Below, piece after piece: positions 42,801 through 51,693 of a stretch of DNA of 64,000 nt (its first letter is position 1; each line of letters begins with the position of its first letter). The notes beneath the pieces were generated by a model. That model did not search any database. It worked only from the letters and a program-made list of their open reading frames with translations, and was not told the DNA's origin. The position numbers and the translations under genes were made by a program. This DNA is from Pseudomonas sp. SG20056 (GTDB lineage Bacteria; Pseudomonadota; Gammaproteobacteria; Pseudomonadales; Pseudomonadaceae): the NCBI RefSeq assembly GCF_031764535.1, contig NZ_CP134499.1:2604001-2668000 (forward strand), written 5' to 3'.

Positions 42801-43636
42801 TGACGCTGTTGTCCACGCCAATTCCCCCGCCCCGACCTGCGCAGTTGCGTGCGCACAACCTGAGCTTTGCCTACCAGGCCAAGCGCGTGTTGCAGGACAT
42901 CTCGTTCGAGCTGCCCAAAGGCAAGCTGATCGGCATTGTCGGACCCAACGGCAGCGGCAAATCCACCCTGCTCAAGCTGCTGGCGCGGCAACTGCCATTG
43001 CAGGACGGCCAGGTCGAACTCAATGGCACGCCGCTGCAGCGCTACGGGATGAAGGCCCTGGCCCGCGAGCTGGCCTTTCTCCCGCAGCGCCCGGTGATGG
43101 CCGAAGGCATTCGCGTCGAGCAGCTGGTGCAATACGGCCGCCATCCGCATCAGGGCTGGTTCAACCAGTGGAGCGCGGAAGACGCCCTTCAGGTCGCCCG
43201 CGCCCGCGATGCCATGCAGCTGCAGGACATCTGGCAGCAAGTCGCCTCCTCGCTGTCCGGCGGCCAGGCTCAGCGCGCCTGGCTGGGCATGATCCTGGCG
43301 CAGAACACCGACCTAGTGCTGCTCGACGAGCCCACCAGCGCCCTGGATATCGGCCACCAGGCCGAGGTGATGGAAGCGGTAGTGAATATCGTCGACGAGG
43401 GCCGCACCGTGCTGATCGTGATTCACGACCTGGGTGTGGCCGCGCGCTACTGCGATGAAATCATCGCCCTCGACAACGGCCATATCGCCGCCATGGGCCC
43501 GGCCCGTGAGGTGATCAACAAGGCCCTGATCGACCAACTCTATGACACCGACGTGGACATCCTCGCGGCGCCCGATGACGGCGCCCCGGTGGTGGTGCCG
43601 CGTCGGCGCAAACCCATCCACTCTGCACAGGACTAA
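42800..43636 (+). CDS. Siderophore ABC transporter ATPase (FepC-like)
   Basis: A 278-residue ATPase. Walker A is GPNGSGKST near residues 50-58, the signature LSGGQAQRAW near 152, Walker B LVLLDEPTSALD near 171-182, and the switch His is in IVIHDLG. RYGMKALARELAFLPQRP is the Q-loop segment typical of iron-siderophore importers. The start is the ATG at 42800, overlapping the permease stop; a TTG one codon earlier is less likely. It powers uptake through the two FecCD permeases. Confidence 0.94.
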   Translation: MTLLSTPIPPPRPAQLRAHNLSFAYQAKRVLQDISFELPKGKLIGIVGPNGSGKSTLLKLLARQLPLQDGQVELNGTPLQRYGMKALARELAFLPQRPVMAEGIRVEQLVQYGRHPHQGWFNQWSAEDALQVARARDAMQLQDIWQQVASSLSGGQAQRAWLGMILAQNTDLVLLDEPTSALDIGHQAEVMEAVVNIVDEGRTVLIVIHDLGVAARYCDEIIALDNGHIAAMGPAREVINKALIDQLYDTDVDILAAPDDGAPVVVPRRRKPIHSAQD

Positions 43637-43640
43637 TCCG

Positions 43641-44582
43641 ATGACTACTCTATTGCGCTGGAGCCTGCCCCTTTTGCTTGCCACCCAGCTGTTAAGCGCG
43701 GCCGCCGTGGCCGACACTCGCCAGGTCGAAGACGCCTTCGGCAACCCGGTTACTGTGCCCAGCTCGCCACAACGGGTAATTACCTTGAGCGAATTGGATC
43801 TGGATGCGGCGCTGGCCCTGGGCATCACTCCGGTCGGCACGATTAACGGCCGTGGCCAGGCAGCGCCGCCGCGCTACCTCGACAGTAAAGCCCTGGCCGG
43901 GATCAAGGTGGTAGGCGATATCGACAACCCGAACCTGGAAACCCTGCTGGAACTCGAGCCCGACCTGATCCTTACCGGCCCGGTAAAACCCGAGCAACTG
44001 GCGATCCTCAATGAAATCGCCCCCACGGTGATCACCTTCGCCTGGGCCAAGCCCTGGCAGGAAAGCCTGCAACGCACCGCCAATGCACTCAACCAGAGCG
44101 CTGCTGCTGATGTGCTGCTGGCACGCTACAACGCCCGCGCCGCTGAAGCCCGCGAACGCTTGAAGGCTCATCAAGGCGAGACCTTCAGCATTGTGCGCTG
44201 GAACCCCAAAGGCCCGTCCTACATGTTCAAGGATGCTTTCGCCAGCAGCGTGATCAGCGACGTAGGCCTGATTCGCCCGAGCTATCAGCAGGACCCCGGC
44301 CACACCCACTCCATGGCCCTGAGCCTGGAATCGCTGCAACTGCTGGATGCCGACTGGCTGGTGATCGGCACTCTGAGCACCAGCGGCGAAGCGGTGGAAG
44401 CCCTTCAACAGGCCGAACAGACTCCAGCGTTCAAGCAACTGTCGGCAATCCAGGGCAAACGCTTTGGCGCAGTCGATGGTTCGCTATGGACTTCGCTCGG
44501 CGGCCCACAGGCCGCCTTGCAGGTGATTGCGGATATCGAACAGCTGCTCGGCAAGGCCGACGCGCAGCCGTTCAAGAACTGA
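43641..44582 (+). CDS. Periplasmic ferric-siderophore binding protein (FepB-like)
   Basis: A 313-residue substrate-binding protein of the FhuD/FepB type. The signal peptide (MTTLLRWSLPLLLATQLLSA, cleaved near AAVADT) has no lipobox, so it is soluble in the periplasm. VEDAFGNPVTVPSSPQRVITL is the standard start of the mature domain, and NPNLETLLELEPDLILTGP leads into the hinge helix. The ATG at 43641 fixes the signal peptide; the frame upstream is the antisense of other genes. It is the last gene of the uptake operon and faces the biosynthetic operon. Confidence 0.92.
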   Translation: MTTLLRWSLPLLLATQLLSAAAVADTRQVEDAFGNPVTVPSSPQRVITLSELDLDAALALGITPVGTINGRGQAAPPRYLDSKALAGIKVVGDIDNPNLETLLELEPDLILTGPVKPEQLAILNEIAPTVITFAWAKPWQESLQRTANALNQSAAADVLLARYNARAAEARERLKAHQGETFSIVRWNPKGPSYMFKDAFASSVISDVGLIRPSYQQDPGHTHSMALSLESLQLLDADWLVIGTLSTSGEAVEALQQAEQTPAFKQLSAIQGKRFGAVDGSLWTSLGGPQAALQVIADIEQLLGKADAQPFKN

Positions 44583-44690
44583 GCGATTAACCGCTGTAGC
44601 ACTTGAGGGATGGGCATTAGCCTCGAATGCTGTTCTGCTATCAAGAACGCTCTCAGCTGAAGCCCCTCCTACACACACCTCACTCAGCCA

Positions 44691-46184
44691 CTACGACTGC
44701 TGTAAGCCATCGGGGGCTGGCAAGCGCTTACGGTCCAGCTTGCCACTGGCGGTTTTCGGCAGATTTTCGAGCAGCAGAATGCGCGCCGGAATCATGTAGT
44801 GCGGCAGCCGTTGCTGTAGCCCTCGGCGAATGGTCATACGACCCAAACCAGCGCCCTCGCGCAGTTCCACGTACGCCACCAGACAGGCGTCATCGCCGCT
44901 GCCATGCAACCGCACCGCCGCGTCCTGCACGCCGTCGATACGCCGCAGACAGACTTCGATCTCGCCCAGTTCGATGCGAAAGCCGCGCAGTTTGATCTGC
45001 TCGTCGCGCCGCCCCAGATAGCGGTATGCGTCTTCGCCGACCCGCTGCACACGGTCACCGGTGCGATACAGCTGGCGGCCTTGCCAGGTAATAAAACTCT
45101 GTGCACTCAGGTCATCACGCGCCCAGTAGCCGCTGGCCAACGACGGCCCGTCGATGCACAGCTCGCCCTCGCCGCCGATAGGCAACGCCTCGCCTACCTC
45201 ATCCAGCACCCAGTGGCGGTAGCCATCGAGGGACTGGCGCAGCAATACGCCCTGCTCGCCGAGCGGCAATTGCACCTGCGCCATCAGCGACCAGACCGTA
45301 GCCTCGGTAGGGCCATAGCAATTCCACAGTTGGCCAACCAATGGCGCCAGGCGTTCGGCCAAGGGCGCATCCAGTGCCTCACCGCCACATAGCGCAGTCA
45401 GCCCAGCGCGGCCTGGCCAGCCGGCCTTGAGCAGCATGCGCCAGAACGCGGGAGTGGCTTGCAAGGTGTTGATTTCGGGATGATCGGTCAAGAGCCTGAG
45501 CAGCGCGTCCGGGTCCTTGTGCGCCGGGTTGCCGACCACTTCCAGCGCACCACCGGCCCACAGCGGGCCGAGCATTTCCAGCAGGGAAATATCGAAGGCA
45601 GGAGTGGTGATAAATAGCCAGCGGGTGGCGCTACTCAGCTGCAGCCGGCGGCTAGCGGCGCTGAGGAAATTGGCCAGGGCGCGGCGGCTGATCACCACAC
45701 CTTTGGGCCGCCCGGTAGAACCCGAGGTAAACATCATATAAGCCGGCTGTTGCTCATCCAGCGTCGGCCAGCTCAGCTCGCCGCCCTCACCGTCTCGCAG
45801 GTGCAGACTCGGCATAGCGAAGCTGCCCTGCCCATGAGCATCCTGCAGCACCAGCGCCAGATCGGCGTCCTCGGCAATACCCTGCAAACGCTCGAGGGGA
45901 AATTCCGGGTCCAGCGGCACAAAGCACAGGCCGTTATGCAAACAGGCCAGGGTCGCTGCCAACAGGTCGGTCGAGCGCTGCAGGTACAGGCCGACCCGTG
46001 CGCCAGGCGGCACGCCCCGCGCCGTCAGTTGCATGGCAATCGCCGCAGTGCGCGCGGCCAGGCGTGCATAGCTGTAACGCTGGCCTGCCCAGCCCAGCGC
46101 CATAGCATCCGCATGCTCGGCGAACACCTGCGCCAGGTGGGTACCCAGCAGCGGCACACCGAGGTTCTGCTGCATCGCCGTCAT
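44691..46184 (-). CDS. Stand-alone NRPS adenylation enzyme, glycine-type code
   Basis: A 497-residue amino-acid adenylating enzyme with no carrier or condensation domain. The core motifs are present: MFTSGSTGRPKG (151-162), NCYGPTEAT (288-296), YRTGDR, RIELGEIE and SGKLDR near the end. Reading the ten specificity positions by alignment to GrsA gives D198 I199 L202 Q242 L265 G267 C289 V297 W298 and the C-terminal Lys, that is DILQLGCVWK. It differs at two positions from the glycine code DILQLGLIWK (from memory, as in DhbF). Its start overlaps the end of the preceding NRPS gene as ATGA, so it belongs to the assembly line. Which carrier domain it loads is unknown. Confidence 0.88.
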   Translation of the reverse strand: MTAMQQNLGVPLLGTHLAQVFAEHADAMALGWAGQRYSYARLAARTAAIAMQLTARGVPPGARVGLYLQRSTDLLAATLACLHNGLCFVPLDPEFPLERLQGIAEDADLALVLQDAHGQGSFAMPSLHLRDGEGGELSWPTLDEQQPAYMMFTSGSTGRPKGVVISRRALANFLSAASRRLQLSSATRWLFITTPAFDISLLEMLGPLWAGGALEVVGNPAHKDPDALLRLLTDHPEINTLQATPAFWRMLLKAGWPGRAGLTALCGGEALDAPLAERLAPLVGQLWNCYGPTEATVWSLMAQVQLPLGEQGVLLRQSLDGYRHWVLDEVGEALPIGGEGELCIDGPSLASGYWARDDLSAQSFITWQGRQLYRTGDRVQRVGEDAYRYLGRRDEQIKLRGFRIELGEIEVCLRRIDGVQDAAVRLHGSGDDACLVAYVELREGAGLGRMTIRRGLQQRLPHYMIPARILLLENLPKTASGKLDRKRLPAPDGLQQS

Positions 46185-49100
46185 GCCGGCACCTCCACAG
46201 CCAGCTCGGCCAGTTCACTCAGTTGCTGACGCAGACGCTGCAGCAGTTGCTCGCTGAGATCGCCGCGCAGGCAGCCGATCTGCCGCAGGGTCAGGCGACC
46301 ATCGAAAATCCCGCCGTGCAGGCTGACCAGCTCCGCCGAACGATTGTCCGCCGCACTTGGCCGGCCCGGTGCGATGGGCAACGGCTGCCAGTCGCCCTGG
46401 CCACTGCGCGCACTGCCCAGGTAATTCAACGCCACGGGCGGCAGCGGTAAGGGGTTGGGTTCCGCCAGGCTGGCGCGCAATGGCATATAGCCGACGCCGT
46501 TATCCGGCACCTGGCGCAGCTGTTCGGCGCACTGCGCAATCAGCTGCCCCCAGTCCGCCTGATCATCCAGTTGTAGCGGGTACATGCTGGTAAACCAGCC
46601 CAGGGTGCGGCTGACATCCAGGCTCGGGTCAATCGCCTCGCGGCCATGGCCTTCCAGCAGAATCCACTGACGCTGGCCGAGGCCCATCTCGCTCAACGTG
46701 CGGGTCAAGGCGGCCAGCAACAGACTGCGCACCTCACAGGCAAATACCTGAGTAGCGTGCTGGCTAAGCTGCTGAGTCAGCGCTGATTCCAACTCGAGCA
46801 GGTGCACCTGGGTCGGCTCGACGCTGACCCAGTCGTCCGCGATGCGGTAATCCATAGCCGCCATGCGCTCGCGCCAGAAGCGCAGCTGCGCGCCGGCTTG
46901 CAGCACATAGGCGAGCAAGCCCTGGCCCCACTGGCGATAGCTGCTGGTCTTGGCCGGCAGCGCTTCGCCACGGTGCAGGCGCGCCAAATCGTCGGCAAGA
47001 ATGCGCCAGGACACCGCATCGACCACCAGGTGGTGACAGGCGATAAACAGCCCGCGCCCCTGCGGCAGGTTCTCCACCAGCCCCCAGCAGAGCGTACGCC
47101 CCAACATCGGCTCGAAGTGGCTTTGCAACTTGGTTAAGGCTAATTGCAAACCCGTTTCGCCCAGCTCGCGGTAGTCCAGCAATGCGGGTGAGCCCAACGG
47201 CAGGTTCTCTAGATAACGCTGGCCACTTTCCGTTACCGCCAGGCGCAAGGCATCGTGATGCTGCAGCAGCTGTTGTAGATAGCTGCGCAACTGCGATACG
47301 CCAACGTTCTCGGGCAAGCGCAGCAGCACGCCCTGGTTCCAGTGCTGCGGGGTGGCCAGGGGCTGCTCGAAGAACCAGCGTTGAATCGGCTGCAGTGGGA
47401 ACTCACCGGTAAGCACGCCCTGCTCGGCCTGCACCGCGATATCTTCGCGCTTGCTGCCCAGCACCCGGCACAGGCGGCGCACGGTCTTAGCCTCGAACAC
47501 TTCCTTGACCGAGCAGGGATAGCCGGCATCGCGCAGGCGCGTGGTCAGCTGGATACTCAGAATCGAATCGCCGCCCAACTGGAAGAAGTCGCTCTGCACA
47601 CCGAGCGGCTGATTCAGCACGGCCTGCCATATGGCGAGTATCTCGGCCTCAAGCGGGTTGGCCGGCGGCGTATGCTCGCCGCCGGCCGCCAGGTCGATCT
47701 TCGGCAGTTGGCGCAGGTCGAGCTTGCCATTGGGCGTCAGCGGCATCTGTTCGAGCAGCACCAGGCTACTCGGCACCATATATTCCGGCAGACGCTGCGC
47801 CACATCATGCAGGATCGCCTCGACCGCAGGCCGAGCTGCACCGGGCTTGAGCGCCGCGTAGCCGACCAAGGCCTGGCGCTGGCCATCGCGTAGCACCAGT
47901 ACCTTGACCTGTTGCAACGCCGGGCAGCTGAGGCTCAACTGGGTTTCGATCTCCCCCGGTTCAATGCGGTAGCCGCGCAGTTTGATCTGTTCATCCAGCC
48001 GCCCTAGGTATTCATAGTCACCATTACCTAACAACCGCGCACGGTCGCCACTGTGGTACAGACGCAGCGTCACACCAGCCACACAGTGCTCGCGGAACAC
48101 CGCCGCCGTGCGCTCCGGCTGATTTAGATAGCCGCGCGCCAGGCCGAGGCCGGCCAGGCACAGTTCACCCGGCACGCCGACCGGGCAGAGGTTGCCCAGC
48201 TCATCAAGAATCAGCGCCTGCATACCGTCGATGGGCGTACCGATGGTCAGACTGCTGCCTGGCAGCAAATGCTTGCACAGCGCAGTTACCGTAGCCTCGG
48301 TCGGCCCGTACATATTGATCAGACGCACGCGCCCGGCCCAGCGTTCGATCAGCCCGCTCGGGCAGGCCTCACCGCCGAAGCCTATCGCCTGCAAGGCCGG
48401 CAACGCGCGCTCGGGCAGGGTCGCGAGCAAGGCCGTGGGGCAGATCATATGGCTGCTGGCACTGCGTTCGAGCTGCTCCAGCAGGCCTTCGTCGGGGTCG
48501 CCCCAGACCAGGCTCGCACCCTGGGTCAGCGGCAGCAGCGCACACATATTGCCGGCATCAAAGGACAGCGACATGCAGTTGAACATACGTGCCTCGCAGC
48601 CCAGCTGCAGCCTCTTGGCATGATCCTGCAGCAGGTTGACCAGGCCACCCTGCTCGACCATCACACCCTTGGGCAAACCGCTGGAGCCGGAGGTGTAAAT
48701 CACCTGGGCGAGTTGCTGCGGATCGTGGCCGAGCGCCGGGGTGGTCAGTGACATGCCGTCCAGCTGCGCCTGCAGGCTGGCATCCTGCAGATCGACCCAG
48801 CGCACGCCAGCCTCCAATGCGAATGGCGGTTGGCCCTGGCCGACGATCAGCTCAATGCCGGCATCGCCCAAGATGTGCTGCAAGCGTTCGCGCGGGTAGG
48901 CCGGATCCAGCGGCACGTAAGCGGCGTTGATTTTCCAGATGGCCATGACCGCCACGGCGAAGGCATTCTCACGGCGCGCCAGTACGCCCAGCAACGCACC
49001 CGGGCCGCAGCCCTCGCTAAGCAACCAATGCGCCAGGCGGTTGGCTCGCGCATCCAGCTCGGCATAGCTTATCGCCTGCTCGTCAAAACCCAGGGCTGGG

Positions 49101-50743
49101 CGCTGCGGATAAAGCCGCGCCATGTCCTCGAACAAGCCCAGTGCCGTGCGCCGATTAGGATATTCGCGAGGCAACGCGGCCAGACGCGCGGCGGTTTGCT
49201 GCACCAGTGGCTGATCGAGCAGCGGCAGCGCCCAGATATCCATCTCGGGTTGTTCAACCACTGCCTCTAGTAGCAGTAACAGGCGTTCGGCATAACGTTC
49301 GACCGTGGCGTGCTCGAACAGCGCCGTGGCGTATAGCCAGTCAACCCGCACCGAGTCCATCAATTCGGTGACCTTGACCGAGATATCGGTCTTGGCCGGC
49401 AGCACCGGCGAGGTTTCCTCGACCGCCTGGCAACCGGGAATCAGGTCGTTGAAATCGACGCGTGCCTGGTACACCAGCATGATCTGGAAGATCGGGTTGA
49501 TCGCCGTGTGGCGATCCATGCCCAACGCCTCGCTAAGCGCCTCGAAACGGTACAACTGGTGGTCGAAGGCCTCCAGATCATCCTTGCGGCAAGCTTGCAG
49601 GTAATCGCTAAAACTCTGCCGCTCGGGCAGCTGGGTGCGCAGCACTAGGGTGTTGACGAAAAAGCCCACCAGCCCTTCGATATCCGGGCGTTCACGGTAG
49701 GCCAGCGGCGTGCCGATAACAATGTCGCGCTCACCACTGTGGCGCGCCAGCAGCAGCGCGAACAGAGCATGCAGGCCAATAAAGGGCGAAGTGTTGTGGC
49801 GCTGACAGAGCTGTTTGAAACGCGCCCACAGCGCGTTGTCGATGGTCGAAAAGACCAGCTCGCCACCACTGGCCTGATGCGCCGGACGCGGTTTGTCCAG
49901 CGGTAGGCTGTGCACATCGGCAATACCGCGCAGGCGCTCGACCCAGAACGGCTTGAACTGCTCGTGGTAGTCGCGGAACAGCGGCGAATTGAACCAGTTG
50001 GCGTAGTCGATATAGTTCAGCGCCGGCGCTTTCCAGTTCAATGGCTGGCGATTCTGGAAGGCCAGAAACGCAGTCTTCAGATCGGCAAACATATTCTTCA
50101 CCGACCAGCCGTCGGAGATGATGTGGTGCTGGGTAATCAGCAACACGTGCTCACGCGCGCCAAGGCGCAGCAGGTGCACGCGGGTCAGCTCGCCAGTGGT
50201 GAGGTCGAAGGGCCGGTTGATCTCCTCGCGCACCCGTTGCGCCACTTGGGCTTCACGGGCTGGTAACTCGAGCGCGGACAAATCCTCAACGTCCAGTTGC
50301 AGCGGCCGATGCGGCAAAATCTGTTGTTCGCCACGGCCCTGGGCATTACGCACAAAGCGCGTGCGCAGGCTGGCATGGCGCTGCGCCAGCGCATCGAAAG
50401 CAAACGCCAGCGCCGGCACATCTAGCTCGCCGGTAAGGCGGAAATAGACAGGCATGTTGTACAGGTGCGAGCTTTCCTCGTACTGCTCGATAAACCACAA
50501 ACCGCTCTGCGATGACGACAGCGGGCCGCTCTCGGCGTGCTGCGCCTGGATCGGCGCGGCAAAGGCGTTAGCGGCGGCCAAACAGCTGACGATGGCATCG
50601 CGGTTAGCGCGTATTTGTTGGCCCAGCTCTGGGGTGATGGCGTCCTTGTTCGACTGGGAAACCAGCTGGCACTGGGCATTCAGACTCAGTTGCACGCCCC
50701 GGCGGGCCAGCTGGTTCAGCAGGCCGATAATATTAGTGCTCAT
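46181..50743 (-). CDS. NRPS: docking-C-A-PCP-E, no thioesterase
   Basis: A 1520-residue synthetase. Residues 1-55 look like a TubC-type docking domain (IIGLLNQLARRGVQLSLNAQ). A condensation domain follows (74-510) with HHIISDG at 206-212. The adenylation domain (530-1010) has YTSGSSGLPKG, MYGPTEAT and NGKLDL. The carrier domain has Ser1060 in FFQLGGDSILS. Residues 1112-1515 are an epimerisation domain with HHLVVDAVSW, LLEGHGREA, GWFTSMYP and LNYLG. The extracted specificity code is DAMIGGMVTK, which I cannot match. The C terminus ends after the E domain with no TE or reductase. It follows entA by ten bases, and the glycine-type adenylation gene overlaps its end. Confidence 0.93.
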   Translation of the reverse strand: MSTNIIGLLNQLARRGVQLSLNAQCQLVSQSNKDAITPELGQQIRANRDAIVSCLAAANAFAAPIQAQHAESGPLSSSQSGLWFIEQYEESSHLYNMPVYFRLTGELDVPALAFAFDALAQRHASLRTRFVRNAQGRGEQQILPHRPLQLDVEDLSALELPAREAQVAQRVREEINRPFDLTTGELTRVHLLRLGAREHVLLITQHHIISDGWSVKNMFADLKTAFLAFQNRQPLNWKAPALNYIDYANWFNSPLFRDYHEQFKPFWVERLRGIADVHSLPLDKPRPAHQASGGELVFSTIDNALWARFKQLCQRHNTSPFIGLHALFALLLARHSGERDIVIGTPLAYRERPDIEGLVGFFVNTLVLRTQLPERQSFSDYLQACRKDDLEAFDHQLYRFEALSEALGMDRHTAINPIFQIMLVYQARVDFNDLIPGCQAVEETSPVLPAKTDISVKVTELMDSVRVDWLYATALFEHATVERYAERLLLLLEAVVEQPEMDIWALPLLDQPLVQQTAARLAALPREYPNRRTALGLFEDMARLYPQRPALGFDEQAISYAELDARANRLAHWLLSEGCGPGALLGVLARRENAFAVAVMAIWKINAAYVPLDPAYPRERLQHILGDAGIELIVGQGQPPFALEAGVRWVDLQDASLQAQLDGMSLTTPALGHDPQQLAQVIYTSGSSGLPKGVMVEQGGLVNLLQDHAKRLQLGCEARMFNCMSLSFDAGNMCALLPLTQGASLVWGDPDEGLLEQLERSASSHMICPTALLATLPERALPALQAIGFGGEACPSGLIERWAGRVRLINMYGPTEATVTALCKHLLPGSSLTIGTPIDGMQALILDELGNLCPVGVPGELCLAGLGLARGYLNQPERTAAVFREHCVAGVTLRLYHSGDRARLLGNGDYEYLGRLDEQIKLRGYRIEPGEIETQLSLSCPALQQVKVLVLRDGQRQALVGYAALKPGAARPAVEAILHDVAQRLPEYMVPSSLVLLEQMPLTPNGKLDLRQLPKIDLAAGGEHTPPANPLEAEILAIWQAVLNQPLGVQSDFFQLGGDSILSIQLTTRLRDAGYPCSVKEVFEAKTVRRLCRVLGSKREDIAVQAEQGVLTGEFPLQPIQRWFFEQPLATPQHWNQGVLLRLPENVGVSQLRSYLQQLLQHHDALRLAVTESGQRYLENLPLGSPALLDYRELGETGLQLALTKLQSHFEPMLGRTLCWGLVENLPQGRGLFIACHHLVVDAVSWRILADDLARLHRGEALPAKTSSYRQWGQGLLAYVLQAGAQLRFWRERMAAMDYRIADDWVSVEPTQVHLLELESALTQQLSQHATQVFACEVRSLLLAALTRTLSEMGLGQRQWILLEGHGREAIDPSLDVSRTLGWFTSMYPLQLDDQADWGQLIAQCAEQLRQVPDNGVGYMPLRASLAEPNPLPLPPVALNYLGSARSGQGDWQPLPIAPGRPSAADNRSAELVSLHGGIFDGRLTLRQIGCLRGDLSEQLLQRLRQQLSELAELAVEVPA

Positions 50744-50753
50744 GTGCGTCCTC

Positions 50754-51512
50754 TCAGTCGGTCAGGCTTGCGCCGCCGTCGACCACTATGTCTTGCAGAG
50801 TGATGTGGCTGGCCAGGTTCGATGCTAGGAACAGCACGACGCTGGCGATCTCTTCCGGGGTGGCGATCTTCTGCAGCGGGATGCCCAGCTTGAACTGCTC
50901 GGGAAAGCCGGCGATGGTGCGCGCCGCTGCATCGGGGCTGTGCCACATGCCGCGCTGCATCGGTGTGTCAGTAGAACCCGGTGACACCAGGTTGCAGCGC
51001 ACGCCATGGGCCGCCAACTCGAGGCCGGCGGTGCGGATCAGGCTGCTAAGCGCCGCCTTGGACGCGCTGTAGGCAGCCATCTGCATGCGTGGCACATGCG
51101 CCGCGTTACTGCTCACAGCCACAACTGCGCCACGCCGCCAGGCCTTGAAGCGTGGCATCAGCTGACGCAGCAGGTAGAACGGCCCGGAGACATTTACCCG
51201 TAAGCAGGCATCCCAGTCCTCCAGTGCCAGCGCCTCGATCGGCGCCAGACGCAGCACGCCGGCGACACTGGCCAGCACATCGATCACCCCGTGGGCACCC
51301 AGCAACTCGTGGCAGGCCTGCTGCACTGCCTGAGCATCGCCAATATCCAGCACATAGCGGGTAAAGCCGTAATTTTGCTCGGGGAAGCTCAAATCGAAGC
51401 CGATCACCTGCCCACCCAACTGGGCAAACCCCTCCGCCACGCTGCGGCCAATGCCCTGGCCGGCACCGGTGACCCAGATGGTCTGACCGCTGAAGTCCAT
51501 TTGTCTGTTCAT
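50754..51512 (-). CDS. entA: 2,3-dihydro-2,3-dihydroxybenzoate dehydrogenase
   Basis: A 252-residue SDR that oxidises 2,3-dihydro-DHB to 2,3-dihydroxybenzoate. The NAD motif is TGAGQGIG at residues 15-22, and catalytic YSASK lies near 148. The segment MWHSPDAAARTIAGFPEQFK, continuing LGIPLQKIA, is closely like EntA and separates it from ordinary SDRs. The ATG at 51512 has AAGGAG seven bases upstream; the first base of that site is also the last base of the adjoining dispersed repeat. The repeat separates it from the preceding NRPS gene, while the next NRPS gene follows in ten bases. Confidence 0.93.
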   Translation of the reverse strand: MNRQMDFSGQTIWVTGAGQGIGRSVAEGFAQLGGQVIGFDLSFPEQNYGFTRYVLDIGDAQAVQQACHELLGAHGVIDVLASVAGVLRLAPIEALALEDWDACLRVNVSGPFYLLRQLMPRFKAWRRGAVVAVSSNAAHVPRMQMAAYSASKAALSSLIRTAGLELAAHGVRCNLVSPGSTDTPMQRGMWHSPDAAARTIAGFPEQFKLGIPLQKIATPEEIASVVLFLASNLASHITLQDIVVDGGASLTD

Positions 51513-51525
51513 CTACATGCTCCTT

Positions 51526-51693
51526 AGAGCCTGTTCACGATCTCGCGAGCTAGAGCGATACAAGGCGCTACGTAGTAACCGCCTCCGGCTGGTCAAAACG
51601 GCAAGGAAGTAGAATTTACGAGCGGTAAATAAGCATTCCGAGCTTGTTTTTAACGCAGTAGCGCCGACGCGCAGCAGATCGTGAATAGGTTCT
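51526..51693. repeat. 168-bp dispersed repeat with terminal inverted repeats (MITE-like), copy 2
   Basis: This is the same element as at 1282-1423, in the same orientation, with 26 extra internal bases including TACGTAGTAACCGCCTCC. The left end AGAGCCTGTTCACGATCT matches the inverted right end AGAACCTATTCACGATCT at 16 of 18 positions. It fills nearly the whole gap between the first NRPS gene and entA inside the operon, and its end again supplies the last base of the upstream stop codon (TAA). As RNA it would fold into a long hairpin between the two genes. Confidence 0.78.
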
